From Trachythela sp. YZ-2020 (taxonomy: Eukaryota; Cnidaria; Anthozoa; Malacalcyonacea; Clavulariidae): 64,000 bases of DNA. Below the pieces are notes generated by a model. That model saw only the letters and a program-made list of their open reading frames with translations, searched no databases and had not been told where the DNA came from. This document shows, piece by piece, positions 11,601 through 26,600 of this stretch (the first letter of the stretch is position 1; every line of letters starts with the position of its first letter). The stretch spans positions 4,884,001 to 4,948,000 of the forward strand of contig JADLSH010000236.1 in assembly GCA_016169945.1 (NCBI GenBank). The letters run 5' to 3'. The translations under genes were made by a program, and so were the position numbers.

Positions 11601-14600
11601 AGTAGTTGTGTTGGATTTAAAAAATCTGAATATAATTGTGGCTGGTGTGTCAACACAAGTTCTTGTTCTGTTAATGATGGTTGTCCTTCAGGAACATGGG
11701 TAGAACCAGCTGGAGAATGTCCAGGAAAACCAAAAATACAGTCGGTATGTTTAGTTTTTGGTTACAGCGTGGTTTGAACTTGAGAGAAAGTGTGCTTTTT
11801 CTGCAAATTGTGCACTTGTTTAAAGTTTTAAAAAATCTAAAAGTCCGTCTAACATTCTTAAATGAATCAAAGTTTCAAAAGCCGTCTCGAGGTGGAAAAT
11901 GCCCAAAAAAACTACAAATACAGCCGGTGCATTTATTTAATGGGCCGGCTCTGGCAACTTTTATCGTGCTTTTTGTCCGTCTGACACACATGATTGAGTG
12001 AATGTGTAAAGCTCGTCGTCATATATGTGGATTGGAAATCCCGCGTTGAGTGAATACATATAATATTTCTGGGTGTCCCAATCGGGCATTGCAATAGCTC
12101 AGTACAGTAGTTAGAGCGCTGCTAGGAAAGGCCTTGGGTTTGATTCCCGTTTGGGAAACTCAGCAATTAATTTTTCGACACCACAACTTGCTATTCCTAA
12201 ACACTGCATGCTGAGGACAACCAACAATTCTATAGGATACTACCTATACTGAGTGTACAATGAACCCCACACATTCAAACCTCGTTCTATAAATCGTATT
12301 AACGAGATGAGAAGTTCTCATTGTATTTTTCAGGTAGTTTTACACCACAGTCAACCGCAGTTATTTGCTATACTCCACCCACACTGGCACCGCATGTTTG
12401 AGATATTTTTATAAATCGTATTGACTTTCGTCAACCCTTGACCGCTTGACGTATAGGCAAGTATATGTTGATATGGTAATTGCATATTTTAGTTTCATCC
12501 AAAAACTGGACATGTGAAGGGAAATTCAAAACTAAAAATAGACGGGACGGAATTTGGGCGAAAGTATGAAGATGTTGAAGAGGTTTCCATTGCAGGTCTC
12601 CAATGTGAAACAATCGAGAAGGATTATGTTATTGCCAAGAAGTAAGAGCATTCATTATTACTATGTGATAGCTGAGGTTCATATGTAATAGACAATTTGC
12701 ATTATAGACTAAATTTTGTTCTAGGCAAGGAAAAGGGAAACAATCACAACAGCTACAAAGAACATAATAAGATTAGTAAAATTGCAAAGTTTGGTTGCGA
12801 AATGTTGTAAAACGCGGAAAATATAGCCTTGCAAAGTTTGCAAATTTGGTAACTTTTGTATTATGTGCGGAAATTCCTACCACATTTCGGCCAAATGTGG
12901 TAGGAATTTCCGCACGTAATACAAAAGTTACCAAATTTGCAAACTTTGCAAGGCTATATTTTCCGCATTTTACAACATTTCGCAACCAAACTTTGCAATT
13001 TTACTAATTTTAGTATGTTCTTTCCGGCAATATACTTTTTTTTGCCTAGATCAAAAATTAGTCTATAATGCAAATTGTCTATTGCAGTTAGCTTTCTTTA
13101 CAAACTTTTTGTGTCACTTTTTACCAATGAGCTTTGGTAACATTTACCTTAATCATGGTTAGCAAGGTTTAAGGTTTGCTAAAACTGTAATGGTACAGTG
13201 GTTATTCCATGAAACTTTCACCTCTACAACTGAGATTCAATTCCTACTAATTTCACCTCAGTTGAATGTTAGTGGAGTGTTTCTAGATACTTAGATTGCT
13301 GCAGTTTAAACATGCTGGCTTTACTCTTCAGGATTGTGTGTTTAACAAGCAACTCAAGCAAATCTTTGTCAGCAAAAATAAAAGTTGTGATTTCTGGGAA
13401 GGTTGGTTATTCGAAAGATGAGTTCCATTATCAAGTAAGTGAACATATTGTGTGAATAAGTATTTGATCGTTATTGTGATTTCGTAAGCTTGGCTTTGAT
13501 TAACAACGCAAGTGTGGACATAAGAAAAACAAACGGCAAGAAATGCAGTTAAGCATAAGTTTCGGTAATCTCTGTATTTTGATTTAACACAATACAACGG
13601 AAACTCCGTAAGTGCCCTCAAAACCTTCGCCAAATCGGTAGGTGGTTCGATCCTTCAATCAAACATGTGAATATTCCTTACAGTTGTCATCATTAGACAG
13701 TTTGTAACAAGCATTCATTGTTGTTTTGAAATTCATAGGATCCTCAAGTAGAAAATTATGAACCAAAAATAGGTCCAATCGCAGGTGGGACCAAAGTGAC
13801 TATATACGGCAAAGAACTTGATACTGGTGATGAACTTGATATTCAGGTGTTTCTTGGTAAATCCGAATGTTTATATTTGAGGTGAGACTACAGAGCTTTA
13901 GATTTACTAGCCTGCATGACAGGTCCTGCCCACTATGGGTGTCACGCAGGCCTTAGCTTTACCTGATTTGGGCGTGCCCATCGGGGGACTATATCAATCC
14001 CAGTCTTTTACTCACAGGAAAACGACATATATGGCTACCATCAACCGCGTTCTTGGGGAATTAAAAGCTGCTACCAGCTAAGACCAGATCATGTTAACTA
14101 AGAGAAAGATAATTTCCATTTTGAATGCCATAGCCCTAGAGGAATGTTTCAAGTATATGATTTCGCAAGTATATGATTTTGGCGTAATGTGAAGCTCTAG
14201 ATTATCAGCCGTTACATTTAATTAAGAACATGGGATTCAAGTTCCATGTAATCTAATATTTGTTTATAGAGTAACTAAAACAAAGATGACATGTGCAACA
14301 TCGCCGTTTAAGAATATGACAAGAAAACGAAGATCAATATCAAGTGATGAGAAGTTGGTTGTCACATTTGGCGGTCTACCGCCAGTGTATAGCCCAAACG
14401 TCACAGCATTCCAGTATGTTCCTAATCCAATTATAACTGATATTACACCTCGTATTACGTTCCCAAGGTAGGTTGTTATCACCGTATTGTTTTCCTTTGT
14501 TCTGATTAAATTTATCGTTTTTGTTTTAGCAATGAGCAAACTAAGAAACATTCTTGCATAAGAAAATTTTTACGTTTTCACGAATGTTTCCTCGTTTGCC

Positions 14601-17600
14601 GACTTTTAGAAACGCGGTAACAAATGTGGTAACAGAATTACAAGACTATTTCCAGCTAAATCATAGTTTACCAAGTGTGACTTTTGTTGGAGAGACAATG
14701 TTTCTTATTTTGCTCACCCTTGGGTAGGAAACAATGTGACCGCAATAATGTTTCTTATAGCTTGCCTGACAGATCGTTACATTATATAGACAAAAAGAGT
14801 GCACACAACATAGCAGCCATTTACGATGAGCTCTTTAACTACTGTGACAAAAAATTGGTTGGTGGACAATTTTCTTTTTCTTTCTTTTAAGTTCTTACAG
14901 TCAAATTAATGTCACTGGTACCGACTTGAACGGTATACATTTTCCTAAGATTAGATTGACATTCCCGGACACCAAATATGTTGAAAGGGTGAGTCATGGT
15001 GTAAAAATAGTCACTTGGTTTTTCCTGAATTATAACACATGACCCTTACCGTTAGTACAGCATACCTGGTCGTGATCATACCTCCTGTGTTGAACAGCCT
15101 TTTAGGTTGTTAGTATTGATCATACTACCTGTGCTGAACAGTATATCTCTGTATGTGGATCGGTTTCCTCTTGTTATAACACTCGACTACGTATTACTTT
15201 AAGGCTTAGCATTGGGTTTCAGATTTTAGGGTTAAGTTCAGGATTAGAGTAAGGCCCACATTTGAAGAATTGTTAGGGTTGTTATAGCTCACAATAAATT
15301 CAAAAAGTCAAAAATATTTTTTCGTACAGTACATACCATTGTGATAGATGTGTCATTCATTTCTTATACGTCGTGTTATTTAGTCCTGTGGCAAGCCAAG
15401 CTTCGGTAACATGATGTGCCCTTTGCCAAATTTAACAAGAACCGTAACAGGTGATCTTAAAACTGAAATCTCGTTGTTCCTGGACGCAGTGAAAACCTGG
15501 GAAGATCTCAGTAGTTATCCACAGTTTAACTCACTTACCATTGTACCAGATCCAGTTATAAACAAATTTCCTGATGATACATTTGTTTTAAAGACTACCA
15601 CACTCGAAATTAAGGTAAGAGTCAAATACTGTTAATAACATAAAGTAACATAAAGTACAATTCTATGTTGTACTAGAATAGCCCATTAGTATATACCATA
15701 CCATACCATTTCCTAACGTGCCCTACCACACAAATGATACCATAGAACACCTATACTGCACCAATTCATACCATACCATACCATAGCATATACCATACCA
15801 TACCACATCATACCACATGACGTACTTTAATACCATATACCATACTGTACCTACCATGTCATACCATACCGTACCGTACCGTACACTACTATACCAAACC
15901 ATACAACACCATACCATATTATACCATACAATCCCATAGCATACTAACCAGACCTTACCATTCCATAGAATACCAATCGTACCATACCATGGATCATATG
16001 TTAATCAATGTTTAACAAACCATATAATATCATCATTATCAACATCAAACCACTATAGTGATTAAACCATCATAATAATTTTTAGTACATTCCTTTCTCA
16101 CTTAGGGCAAGTATCTTCTAGATCTGTTCGAATTTACCATCACGGTTGGTGGTAAGAAATGTAATATTACCAGTATAGCAGAGGTTGGTAACCTTACTAT
16201 ATACCTTAACTTACCAAACCATACCATAACATACCATACCATAACAAATCATACCACACCATGCAATGCAATGCAATGCAATGCCATGCCATACTATAGT
16301 TAATGAATACTTCTTCATTGACGTTGCCGTTATCTTTGCTAAGCTCCGGCCTTAAGCTTAAAATCAAGTGGAACACACTATACCAAGAGCATACAGTGGT
16401 AAATATTTGTCTTGTTTTCTTGTAGGAAGTGATATTTTGCAATGCACCTGATCGTAAATCCCTACCAAAAGTGAATAGTTATCAAGTCTTGGTAAGTTTG
16501 TTACGTGTATACATGTGCACTGCTGTAGTACCCTTGTATTAGCGCTGAAACGAGCATACGTGTTCTGCCTGATACTTTCGAGCCGTATTTTTCAAGTCTC
16601 TCTCGGCCCTTTGCATTTCCCTCTGCGTCATGTTAGGTGCTACAAAGCAGGATGCAACTTCGAACGAGTTTTATGTGAGCGCTCTCCTATCCATGCTGGT
16701 ACTCATCAACTGAGTTGACTAGGAAAAAACACTAGGCAAGGCCGGCGAGAGCCAGTCACGGGCCCAGGGCAGATTGGTGAACGCGGCCCCCCTCACTCTC
16801 TCAGTCCAGTAGCGTAGCCAGGGTTTTGACTTTGGACGGACAAAACAAACATAGATTCGGAATACGACCGCCAATGGTGCGAGAATGCTAGAGGGGTTCG
16901 GGAGCATGCTCCCCCAGAGAAATTTTGAATCTCTAGGGTCTCTAGAACAGCATTTGACGCATTCTGAGACGGGTTCTGAAGAAAAATGATAACCACGAAA
17001 AAAGCCATTTTTATTCCAGACAATGCACTTTCCCCCCACTTTCTGCCCAGATTTCAACTTTTCACAAAGTTGGTGTTTGGCTGACATGCAGTTATGGTTC
17101 TATTATGCCATTTATTTCAGAAATGTATAATATATTAAATAAATAGGCGCCCATAAAGCTTTACATGTGACGCGAACATCCTTAAGCCCCTGTTAAACGA
17201 GGATGAGAGTTGATGAGAGTTGGCAAGTCAGAGTTTGCACGAGAGTTTGTTCAACTCTCATGCCCCGGTCAAACGAGAACACGAGTTGCATGAGATTCGC
17301 GACAGAAATAATTTAGCGCACGAAACGGAGCCCTGAGAATAACTCTAAAATTTTTGTAAACAAAATGTTTAGATTTCCTTCTTAGCTTTTCTTGTTATAG
17401 ACACAGTAATAACGTGTTATTTTCTTATTAAATTATTTTGTAACTCTCATGACCCGTCAAACGAGCAAAACTCTCATCAACTCTCATCAAAATTTCAACC
17501 TTGACACTAGGTAGAGAGCTTAAACAGTCGACGTTTTTGACAACACACACGTACACAATTCAATCTTTATTTATGGCCTCAGCAGTTCTTACTTGAAATC

Positions 17601-20600
17601 AAGAATGACAAGCTAACAAGTTTCACGTTCCTGATTTTAAGCAGCAAAAGCTGTCGCCATCTTTAACGGCTGGATTCTGTATGCGTGACGTCCGCAGATT
17701 AAGTATATATACTTAATACGAGCCCATGTGGCTATTACTACAACAAGGAATCGGGGAATCGGGGAATGGAAAAACCCGGAATACTAAAAGCCGGAATCTC
17801 TAAAACACGGAATACTAAAAGCCGGAATCTCTAAAACCCGGAATACTAAAAGCCGGAATCTCTAAAATACGGAATACTAAAAGCCGGAATCTCTAAAACC
17901 CGGAATACTAAAAGCCGGAATCTCTAAAACTCGGAATACTAAAAGCCGGAATCTCTAAAACAAGGAATACTAAAAGCCGGAATCTCTAAAACCCGGAATA
18001 CTAAAAGCCGGAATCTCTAAAACTCGGAATACTAAAAGCCGGAATCTCTAAACCAAGGAATACTAAAAGCCGGAATCTCTAAAACCCGGAATACTAAAAG
18101 CCGGAATCTCTAAAATACGGAATACTAAAAGCCGTAATCTCTAAAACAAGGAATACTAAAATACTAAATTATACTAGGAGTTACTATCGCAAGGAAAGTG
18201 CTGCCTTGATGCCCAAACTGCACGCAAAATTCCTCGACCAATTAGTGATATTGAACGTATTTATATTGCTAATGGCATACCGTATGTATAGATTTATTTT
18301 CTTGTCCAAACGATGAGATTACAATATTGTGATTACACTGTAATTGTAAATAATATATAAGAAGTACACAAGTGGTTTTCAAAGCCACATATCAGAGTGT
18401 TCAGACTACTGTCAATGGAATTCTTGGTACCAACATTGTTCCTGTTATTAGAAATCATTCTTTACTTCAAAGCTGTCAATTGCATCTTGCAACTGTCAAT
18501 TGCATCTTGGAAGAGTAGAGACAATGTCTTTTAATATCTTTGTGGTACAATAATAGTTTGCATGTTGTCTGTGTTCATAAGATATTGATACTGCACTTGC
18601 CATGTGCTAAACAAACATGTCACAACAGTCTTTGTTTACAATCTGCAGATATTTCATTTCATATTTATTTAGCATTTAGCTTCCATTGAAGTGTTCATCT
18701 TTACTGTCCAGTGAATTGTCAAAATGCATGATTATACAGCAAACCAACATAATAGTATATCTCTCCAAATGGTTGTTACAAAATGGCCCCTTACCCCTGA
18801 AGAATTCCAGGGTCCTCGATGGGGGGGGGGGGGGGGGGTACGGTATTAAATGGAATAGCCCAATGGTAGGTCAATGTTTCTTTCTGCCACAATGGGCAGA
18901 TCAATATTTTGTGCCTCAATGGGCTCTACCACAACAGGTAGATTGATATTTTGTTCTACGATCACAGGTACGGGCTCTATGACTACAGCTAGATCACTAT
19001 TTGTCACTGTCATAGGTGGGGTTGTTTTTGCCTGCACAGGCGATATATTAACTGTGTCAATCACAGACCGACATATGACATATCTTGTAAGAAAGCATGT
19101 TTGAGCCGGTTGAGGCACAAAATATTATTGATCTGCGCATTGTGGCAGGGCCAGTTATGGCACAAAGTAACATTGATCCGCCTGTTGAGGCAGAAAATGA
19201 AAACCAAATTTGGTTGATAAATTATGCTATATTTACTTTAAAAAAATGGCTGTGACTAACTTACAAAAAATATGGATATATTACATCATCTGCAATGGCC
19301 AAATGGGATGGAATTGTCATCGTTAATGAATTAATATTTAACCTCCACGGGTAGGTTCATATTATTTGTCATCGTACATGAATAATAAACACTATTGTTG
19401 GTATAAAGTTATCTATAGACAAATATTCTACACCAGGGTCTAGGACTAATAAGCCATTACTCAGAGCTTTTAAATACATTTTGTCTCCTTGTATTAAGAC
19501 ATTATTAAATGTTGTTTTAGACCACGCGGACAATGGAATATTTCGTGCTGAAAGAAGCGCCGATAAACTCATAAAAGCACATTGCTTTCCTCTAGAATGA
19601 ACACTAAACAGTTCATCACCTTGATGGATATCAGCAGAAAGAAATAAAGCCATACTTACCTGTGTTTCTTCGGGAAATGTTTGTAGAATTGGCAGAATAA
19701 AAATCTTGTAATATCTTGAGAGTTGTGAACTTGCAGATCACATGGAACAAAACAATAAAACATGCGCGCGCAATACAATATTTTCTCGCCCTCTCCCCCC
19801 ATTTTAAAAATTCTCCTTGAGCTCAACTTTCTGCCCGGAATTGCGGACAGACACCCGGACACATTCGATCGAGATCTCGACTATACATAGGTCGGCGCAA
19901 AAGACTGGGTCGAGTGAACTCTGGAGAAACCTTGCCATGTCAAGAATAGTGTGCTGCCTTCGGCAGCAATAATCTTTCATATAGACTTTACATTAATGTA
20001 AAAACGCGTAGCTGAAACCGAAATATGAACCCGAAACATCTTCAAGGGGTTTCAAGGCACATGATACTATATTGCTATATACGGTTAGAAAGAGCGTAAA
20101 AATCTGTACAACATATCCGAATTTCTAAGCAATCGTTTAACTAGATTTTGCGCAAATCGTTTCTGAATATAGTCTTAATCAGCGCTGTAATTCTATTGTC
20201 TAACACGATTGAATATATATTTAGAATTTCGGGTTTTCAAGGGTTGTGTTACTATCATGCTTTATACCACTAAAAAGGGCGTGAATCTATACAACATAGT
20301 CGAATTTCTAAGCTTGAATTTTGCGCAAATTGTTTCTCAATATAGATGTCTAAAATGGGCGAGAAAATCTACACAACATAGCGCGTGCTCTAGTTTAGAC
20401 ATCTATATCCAGAAACAATTTGCGCAAAATCCATTCATACTATTGCTTAGAAATTAGACTATGTTGTATAGATTTTCTCGCCCGTTAGCGGTAGAAAGCA
20501 TCATAGCAGCACAAGCCTATAAAACCCGAAATTTTAAGGTACAATTATGGGTACTTGCATCTGTCAGACTATAGAATTACAGCGCGTGCTTTATCGCCCG

Positions 20601-23600
20601 TTTTAGCGATATAAATCATTAGCAGCGCAAGTCTATAAAACCCGAATTTTAAATAGATATTCACAATACAATCCTTAGTATTTACATCGTGTCAGACTAT
20701 AGAATTTACAGCGCGTGCTCTAGTTTAGACATCTACGGTGGCGAAGCCAGCCCGATGTGAGTGGTCATGCAACGAGCGCCGAAGGCGCGAGACCTCCTAG
20801 GGGGGTCCGGGGGCATGCCCCCCCGGGAAAATTTTGAAATATTGACTCCCAGAATTGCTATATGCAGCAATCTGGGCATCAACTTCTACGAATAGCTTGA
20901 CCTAATAAAGGAAAAAATGTTGAGAATTTTGCATATTTCAGAGAACAATAATGAAGGTTAACACAAAAATAGGAAAACCCATTCAGAATAAGTAAATTTA
21001 GACTGTTACGCTCAGCCGACAATACCGGCTTCGCAACAAAGAAAGCATTTTCACGAGAATTGCCATAAAAGGGCTAGATTATGTCCTATTGTAATAAAAA
21101 TGGATTCATTTCAAAGATATCACAAAGACCCGTCGAATGGTGGTTTGTACCGTGTAAACCAGGTAGGAAAGCGAAATGAATATTTAATTAGTTTATATTA
21201 TTGTTAATTTGTAAACAAAACAAAATTCAGAGTGTTTAAAAGCGGCTAAATTGGCCGCATAGCGTTGTAAACAAACACAATTTACTTCTCTAAAGAGATC
21301 GTAAAACGCTGAACGGTGGTATTGCCATATCATCTACATAGCATGCAGCGAACCGAAGATATGTCCCCTGTCGGTCAAATAGTATTTTCTTGACGAAAGA
21401 TCTGGCGTTGGTCGCTGCTTAACAATAATATTCTGTTCAGCAGTACTGCAGTAGCCCAAGCAGAAAAGGATTTTCTCACCAACTCCGAAACAATATCATT
21501 AACTTCGAGTGAAGAAGAACTCGAAATGCCTGAATGACTTGAAGCCATGTTCATTCAGGCGGAAAGCTTCGAGCAAAGAGGCTGTGATCACTGATCAGGT
21601 TGGGCTGCCCGCAGAGGCTGCCAATCGAAAATTGCATGACCATAGCGTCAAAAACAACCGCATTGCGCTTGCGCAAACATCGTAAGCCAATCAGAAAACA
21701 AGAAACCTAATATAAAATAATGACCAAAACACGCAGCGGGTAACCACGCAGCAATTCCACGCACTCGTTTTCCACTCGTATTACGCAACCGGTCATGCAT
21801 GTGAAAATATCAAAATATGCATGCCCTACTCAGTTGCCAAGGCAACAAAGCCGAAATAAAAAACATACGAGAATATTCAGCGAAAATATCGCGTAAAGAC
21901 CATTGATTTATGTCAAAAAATGTAACGTAGAAAGGCAAAGGAACGTAGAAAGGCAAAGACAAAGCGTAATTCTATTTTAGACAATTTTACTGAACTGATT
22001 TTTAAACATTTTTGGGGAAAGTTTTAGTCATGCACTGCATGACCTGCATGACCGCTGGCTTCGCCACTTTTATTTTATTTATTTTATTATTGTCATCTAT
22101 ATTGAGAAACAATTTGCGCAAAATCCAGTCATACTATTGCTTAGAAATTCGACTATAAAGCATGATAGTAACACAACCCTTGAAAACCCGAAATTCTAAA
22201 TATATATTCAATCGTGTCAGACAATAGAATTACAGCGCTGATCAAGACTATATTCAGAAACCATTGCTTAGAAATTCGGATATGTTGTACAGATTTTACG
22301 CTCTTTCCAACGGTACAGAGAAATACAGTATCATGTGCCTTGAAACCCCGAAAGTTTGAAGATGTATTCGGGTTCGTATTTCGGTTTCAGCTACGCGTTT
22401 TTACATCAATATAAAGTCTATATGAAAGATTATATAATTTAGTATTTTAGTATTCCTTGTTTTAGAGATTCCGGCTTTTAGTATTCCGGTTTTAGAGAAT
22501 TCGGCTTTTAGTATTCGGCTATCTTTAAAATAGGGAACGGGGAATCGGGGAATCCGGGAATCCGGGAATCGCAAAATCCGGGAATCGGGGAATGAGGAAA
22601 TAAGAGAGTGGGGAACCGAGAAGTGGGGAAACCGGGGAGTGGGGCAAACATGAAGCGGGGGAAACAGGAACTAAGAGATCTATAGGACAGTAGAATTGGG
22701 GAATGGCGAGACCAGGAGATGGGGGGAACTGGATAGCAGGACCTTATAGGTCATGTGACTGGAGATTTGCTGTTGTGTTTAAAAAGGCATCAGTGGAATA
22801 CTAAAATTTACATAAAATAATAAAATCAAAAGCTATACAATACCGACAATCAAGTAAATAAAGGTAAAAAATATCTTTTAAACAGTTTACACCATGGGAT
22901 GAAAGAACCGAGGGAAGAAAGATCGACAAACAAGGGATGGGACAGAATTGGGGGATATGTCATGGATGCAGAAATTCCCAGGGAATGGAACTGTGTTTCA
23001 CTTTGTTGGCAATCATATTATAGATAATTAAATAACAAGTATATTGGCATTCACTAATAACTTTAACATATTTTACTTTACCCATTAGTGTACATTATAC
23101 CCTTTCCTTAATAATTGACGAGTAAAATCGTCTGGCGTTCGTTAGACAGAGCAAAATAGTCTGGCGTTAGATAGAGCAAAATAGCAAAGTGGGGCATATT
23201 TACATAAAAAATAAAACCCAAGGCTATACAAGACCAACAATCAAGTGCAATTAAAGGTAAAGAATTTCTTTTAAACAGTTTACACCGAGGGAAGAAAGAT
23301 CGACAAACAAGGGATTGGTGAATCCCCGGACCCCCCCGGCTGACTGTCTCGCTCCTTCGGCTCTCAAATAGCACCCCTCACTTTTACTACCCTGAATACA
23401 AAATGTATTAGAATGAAATGTATGAGTAAAGAATGTTAGAAAACTGTAAAATGGTTTAATAATCTAGTATTATCTTTTAGATGTCAATGACTATTAACTG
23501 TCTAATATTTCTAAAAATGACACACCAGTCACTAAATTGGCTGAAAATGCCATTTCAGAGGGTCTAGATTTTAAACTTTTTTGAGGGGGCATGCCCCCAT

Positions 23601-26600
23601 ATCCCCCTGGTTATGTAGTGCCTTCAGGATCACATACATTACTTTTTGAGCTTCCTACACCCCTATCTAACAGTATAATTTAAGGCCTCAGCCTACCAGG
23701 ATACCATTTCACTGGTTCAATGTAACAGATGCAGCTACATCTGTCTGCCTACATCTGTCTGTTTTGCATAACTGTAAAATTTTAGACATAGGCGTACAAG
23801 GTGGGTGGGGAAGGGAGGAGGTGGCCAAATTTGGGACAAATAGTAAGAAATTTAGGCAATTCCTTCCCAAGAGCTAGTTGCAAATGGATAATTGGAAGGT
23901 GTGCCATTGTAATTAAGCATAAGAGAGAGCTCTGTTTTTAGTGAAAGTCGAGGAGTTTCCACCTTTGTCAGGGAAAGTCTTGTCTGCCCCTTCCTCCGCA
24001 AATCCCCCCCCCCGCTATGCCTATATGTTTTCTGTGCATTTTGACTAATATTTTGGCAATAAAAAAATACTGAATTCCAAAACCACATACCTTCCCCACC
24101 CACCTTGTACGCCTATGTCTAAATTTTTACAGTTATACAAAACAAACCCATTAGGCAGACAGATGTAGCTGCATCTGTTACATTGAACCAGTGAAATGGT
24201 ATCCTGGTAGGCTAAGGCCGTAAATTATACTGTTAGACAGGGGTGTAGGAAGCTCATTTATTGTGGATGAGGGCAATCAAAGCAAAAAGTAATGTATGTG
24301 ATCCTGAAGGCACTACATAACCAGGGGGGTCTGGGGCATGCCTCAAAAAAGTTTAAAATCTAGACCCTCTGAAATGGCATTTTCAGCCAATTTAGTGACT
24401 GGTGTGTCATTTTTAGAAATATTAGACAGTTAATAGTCATTGACATCTAAAAGATAATACTAGATTATTAAACCATTTTACAGTTTTCTAACATTCTTTA
24501 CTCCGAAATGCAACATAAAACGTAGCTTTATTTGGATTCAGGGTAGTAAAAGTGAGGGGTGCTATTTGAGAGCCGAAGGAGCGAGACACAGCCAGGGGGG
24601 TCTGGGGGATTCACCAATCCCTTGTTTGTCGATCTTTCTTCCCTCGGTGTAAACTGTTTAAAAGATATTCTTTACCTTTATGCACTTGATTGTTGGTCTT
24701 GTTTAGCTTTGGGTTTTATTTTTATGTAAATATGCCCCACTTTGCTATTTGCTCTATCTAACGCCAGACTATTTTGCTCTGTCTAATGCCAGACGATTTT
24801 ACTCGTCAATTATTAAGGAAAGGGTATAATGTACACTAATGGGTAAAGTAAAATATGTTAGTGAATACCAATATACTTGTTATTTAATTATTTATAGTGA
24901 AACACAGTTCCATTCCCTGGGAATTTCTGCATCCATGACATATCCCCCAATTCTGTCCCATCCCTTGTTTGTCGATCTTTCTTCCCTCGGTTCTTTCATC
25001 CCATGGTGTAAACTGTTTAAAAGATATTTTTTACCTTTATTTACTTGATTGTCGGTATTGTATAGCTTTTGATTTTATTATTTTATGTAAATTTTAGTAT
25101 TCCACTGATGCCTTTTTAAACACAACAACAAATCTCCAGTCACATGACCTATAGGTCCTGCTATCCAGTTCCCCCATCCCCTGGTCTCGCCATTCCCCAA
25201 TCTACTGTCCTATAGATCTCTTAGTTCCTGTTTTCCCCGCTTCATGTTTGCCCCACCCCCCGGTTTCCCCACTTCTCGGTTCCTCACTCTCTTATTTCCT
25301 CATTCCCCGATTCCCGGATTCCCGGATTTTGCGATTCCCGGATTCCCCGTTCCCTATTTTAAAGATAGCCAGGAATGGGGAATCGATCTTCCCGATCGTG
25401 ACTAAAACACCACACGAGTGACATACGAGTACATACGGGTACATACGAACAACACACGAGTACATACGACTAACACACGAGTACATACGACTAACATACG
25501 ACTTACATAAGGTAATAAACTCGTTTTAAGAGTTGAGTTAGGCTGCCTATCTTTAAAATAGGGAACGGGGAATCGGGGAATCCGGGAATCGGAGAATCCG
25601 GGAATCGGGGTATCAGGAAATAAGAGTGGGAAAAAAGAAATGGGAAAAGGAGGGGGAAAAGGGGAAACATGAAGCAGAGAAACATAGAGATATAGAGAAG
25701 GGAAGAGGGAAATGGGGAAACCAGGATGGGGGATGGGGGGTGTGGTGTAACCCGTATACCTAACACTGCTCCGGGGACCTTAGCAGGATAGCAGGTCATG
25801 ACAGGTCATGGACTGGAGATTTGTTGTTGTATTTAAAAAGGCATCAGTGGAATACTAAAATTTACATAAAATAATAAAACCAAAAGCTATACAATACCAC
25901 AGTATAGAGGCGACCAGTAGGGCCACTCATTTGAAATTTTGTGTGGCCGCTCATTACGCATTGGCAGCCAGTCAATTGCTTTTTCTGGCCAATAAGCTAG
26001 CTGGACTAACTTTCCTGGCCAGTAAACTGCATATTTTTGCATAAAAAGCCGGCTACATGTTGCATCGCCGAGTGGCCCTACTGGTCGTCTTTATACTGTG
26101 ACAATACCGACAATCAAGGCCTCAGCCTACCAGGATACCATTTCACTGGTTCAATGTAACAGATGCAGCTACATCTGTCTGCCTACATCTGTCTGTTTTG
26201 CATAACTGTAAAATTTTAGACATAGGCGTACAAGGTGGGTGGGGAAGGGAGGAGGTGGCCAAATTTCGGACAAATAGTAAGAAATTTAGGCAATTCCTTC
26301 CCAAGAGCTAGTTGCAAATGGATAATTGGAAGGTGTGCCAATTTGTAATTAAGCATAAAAGAGAGCTCTGTTTTTAGTGAAAGTCGGGGAGTTTCCACCT
26401 TTGTCAGGGAAAGTCTTGTCCGCCCTTTCCCCCGCAAACCCCCCCCCGCTATGCATATGATATGTTTTCTATGCATTTTGACTAATATTTTGGCAATAAA
26501 AAATACTGAATTCCAAAAGTAAAATGGCCTTCACTAAGATACCTTTATATACATCAAACTCATTTCTCATTAGAGCCCGAGGGTTAAATTTTGTCTCGAC

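Larger units (their letters stand above)
17742..22516. mobile_element. Composite foldback element A
   Basis: Left: ggaatcggggaatcggggaa and the 31-bp minisatellite (to 18170), ending aatactaaaatactaaatta. Right: the inverse, taatttagtattttagtatt, then a few inverted minisatellite units (22440-22510). Inside are a Helitron peptidase fragment and a long-TIR element. Element B begins where the right end should continue, so A is truncated or was invaded. Confidence 0.6.

Noticed and set aside
12773..13007. Two 70-codon genes on opposite strands
   Set aside because: The same sequence read from both arms of a palindrome; no coding evidence.
14264..14551. 95-codon antisense ORF over exon 14
   Set aside because: Shadow of exon 14, whose plus-strand reading has clear IPT motifs and splice sites.
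16719..17087. 122-codon minus ORF
   Set aside because: Lies in a hAT-like repeat fragment; no recognisable domain.
17770..18170. Regular 31-bp repeats that look CRISPR-like
   Set aside because: There are no unique spacers between units; it is a plain minisatellite in a eukaryotic transposon.
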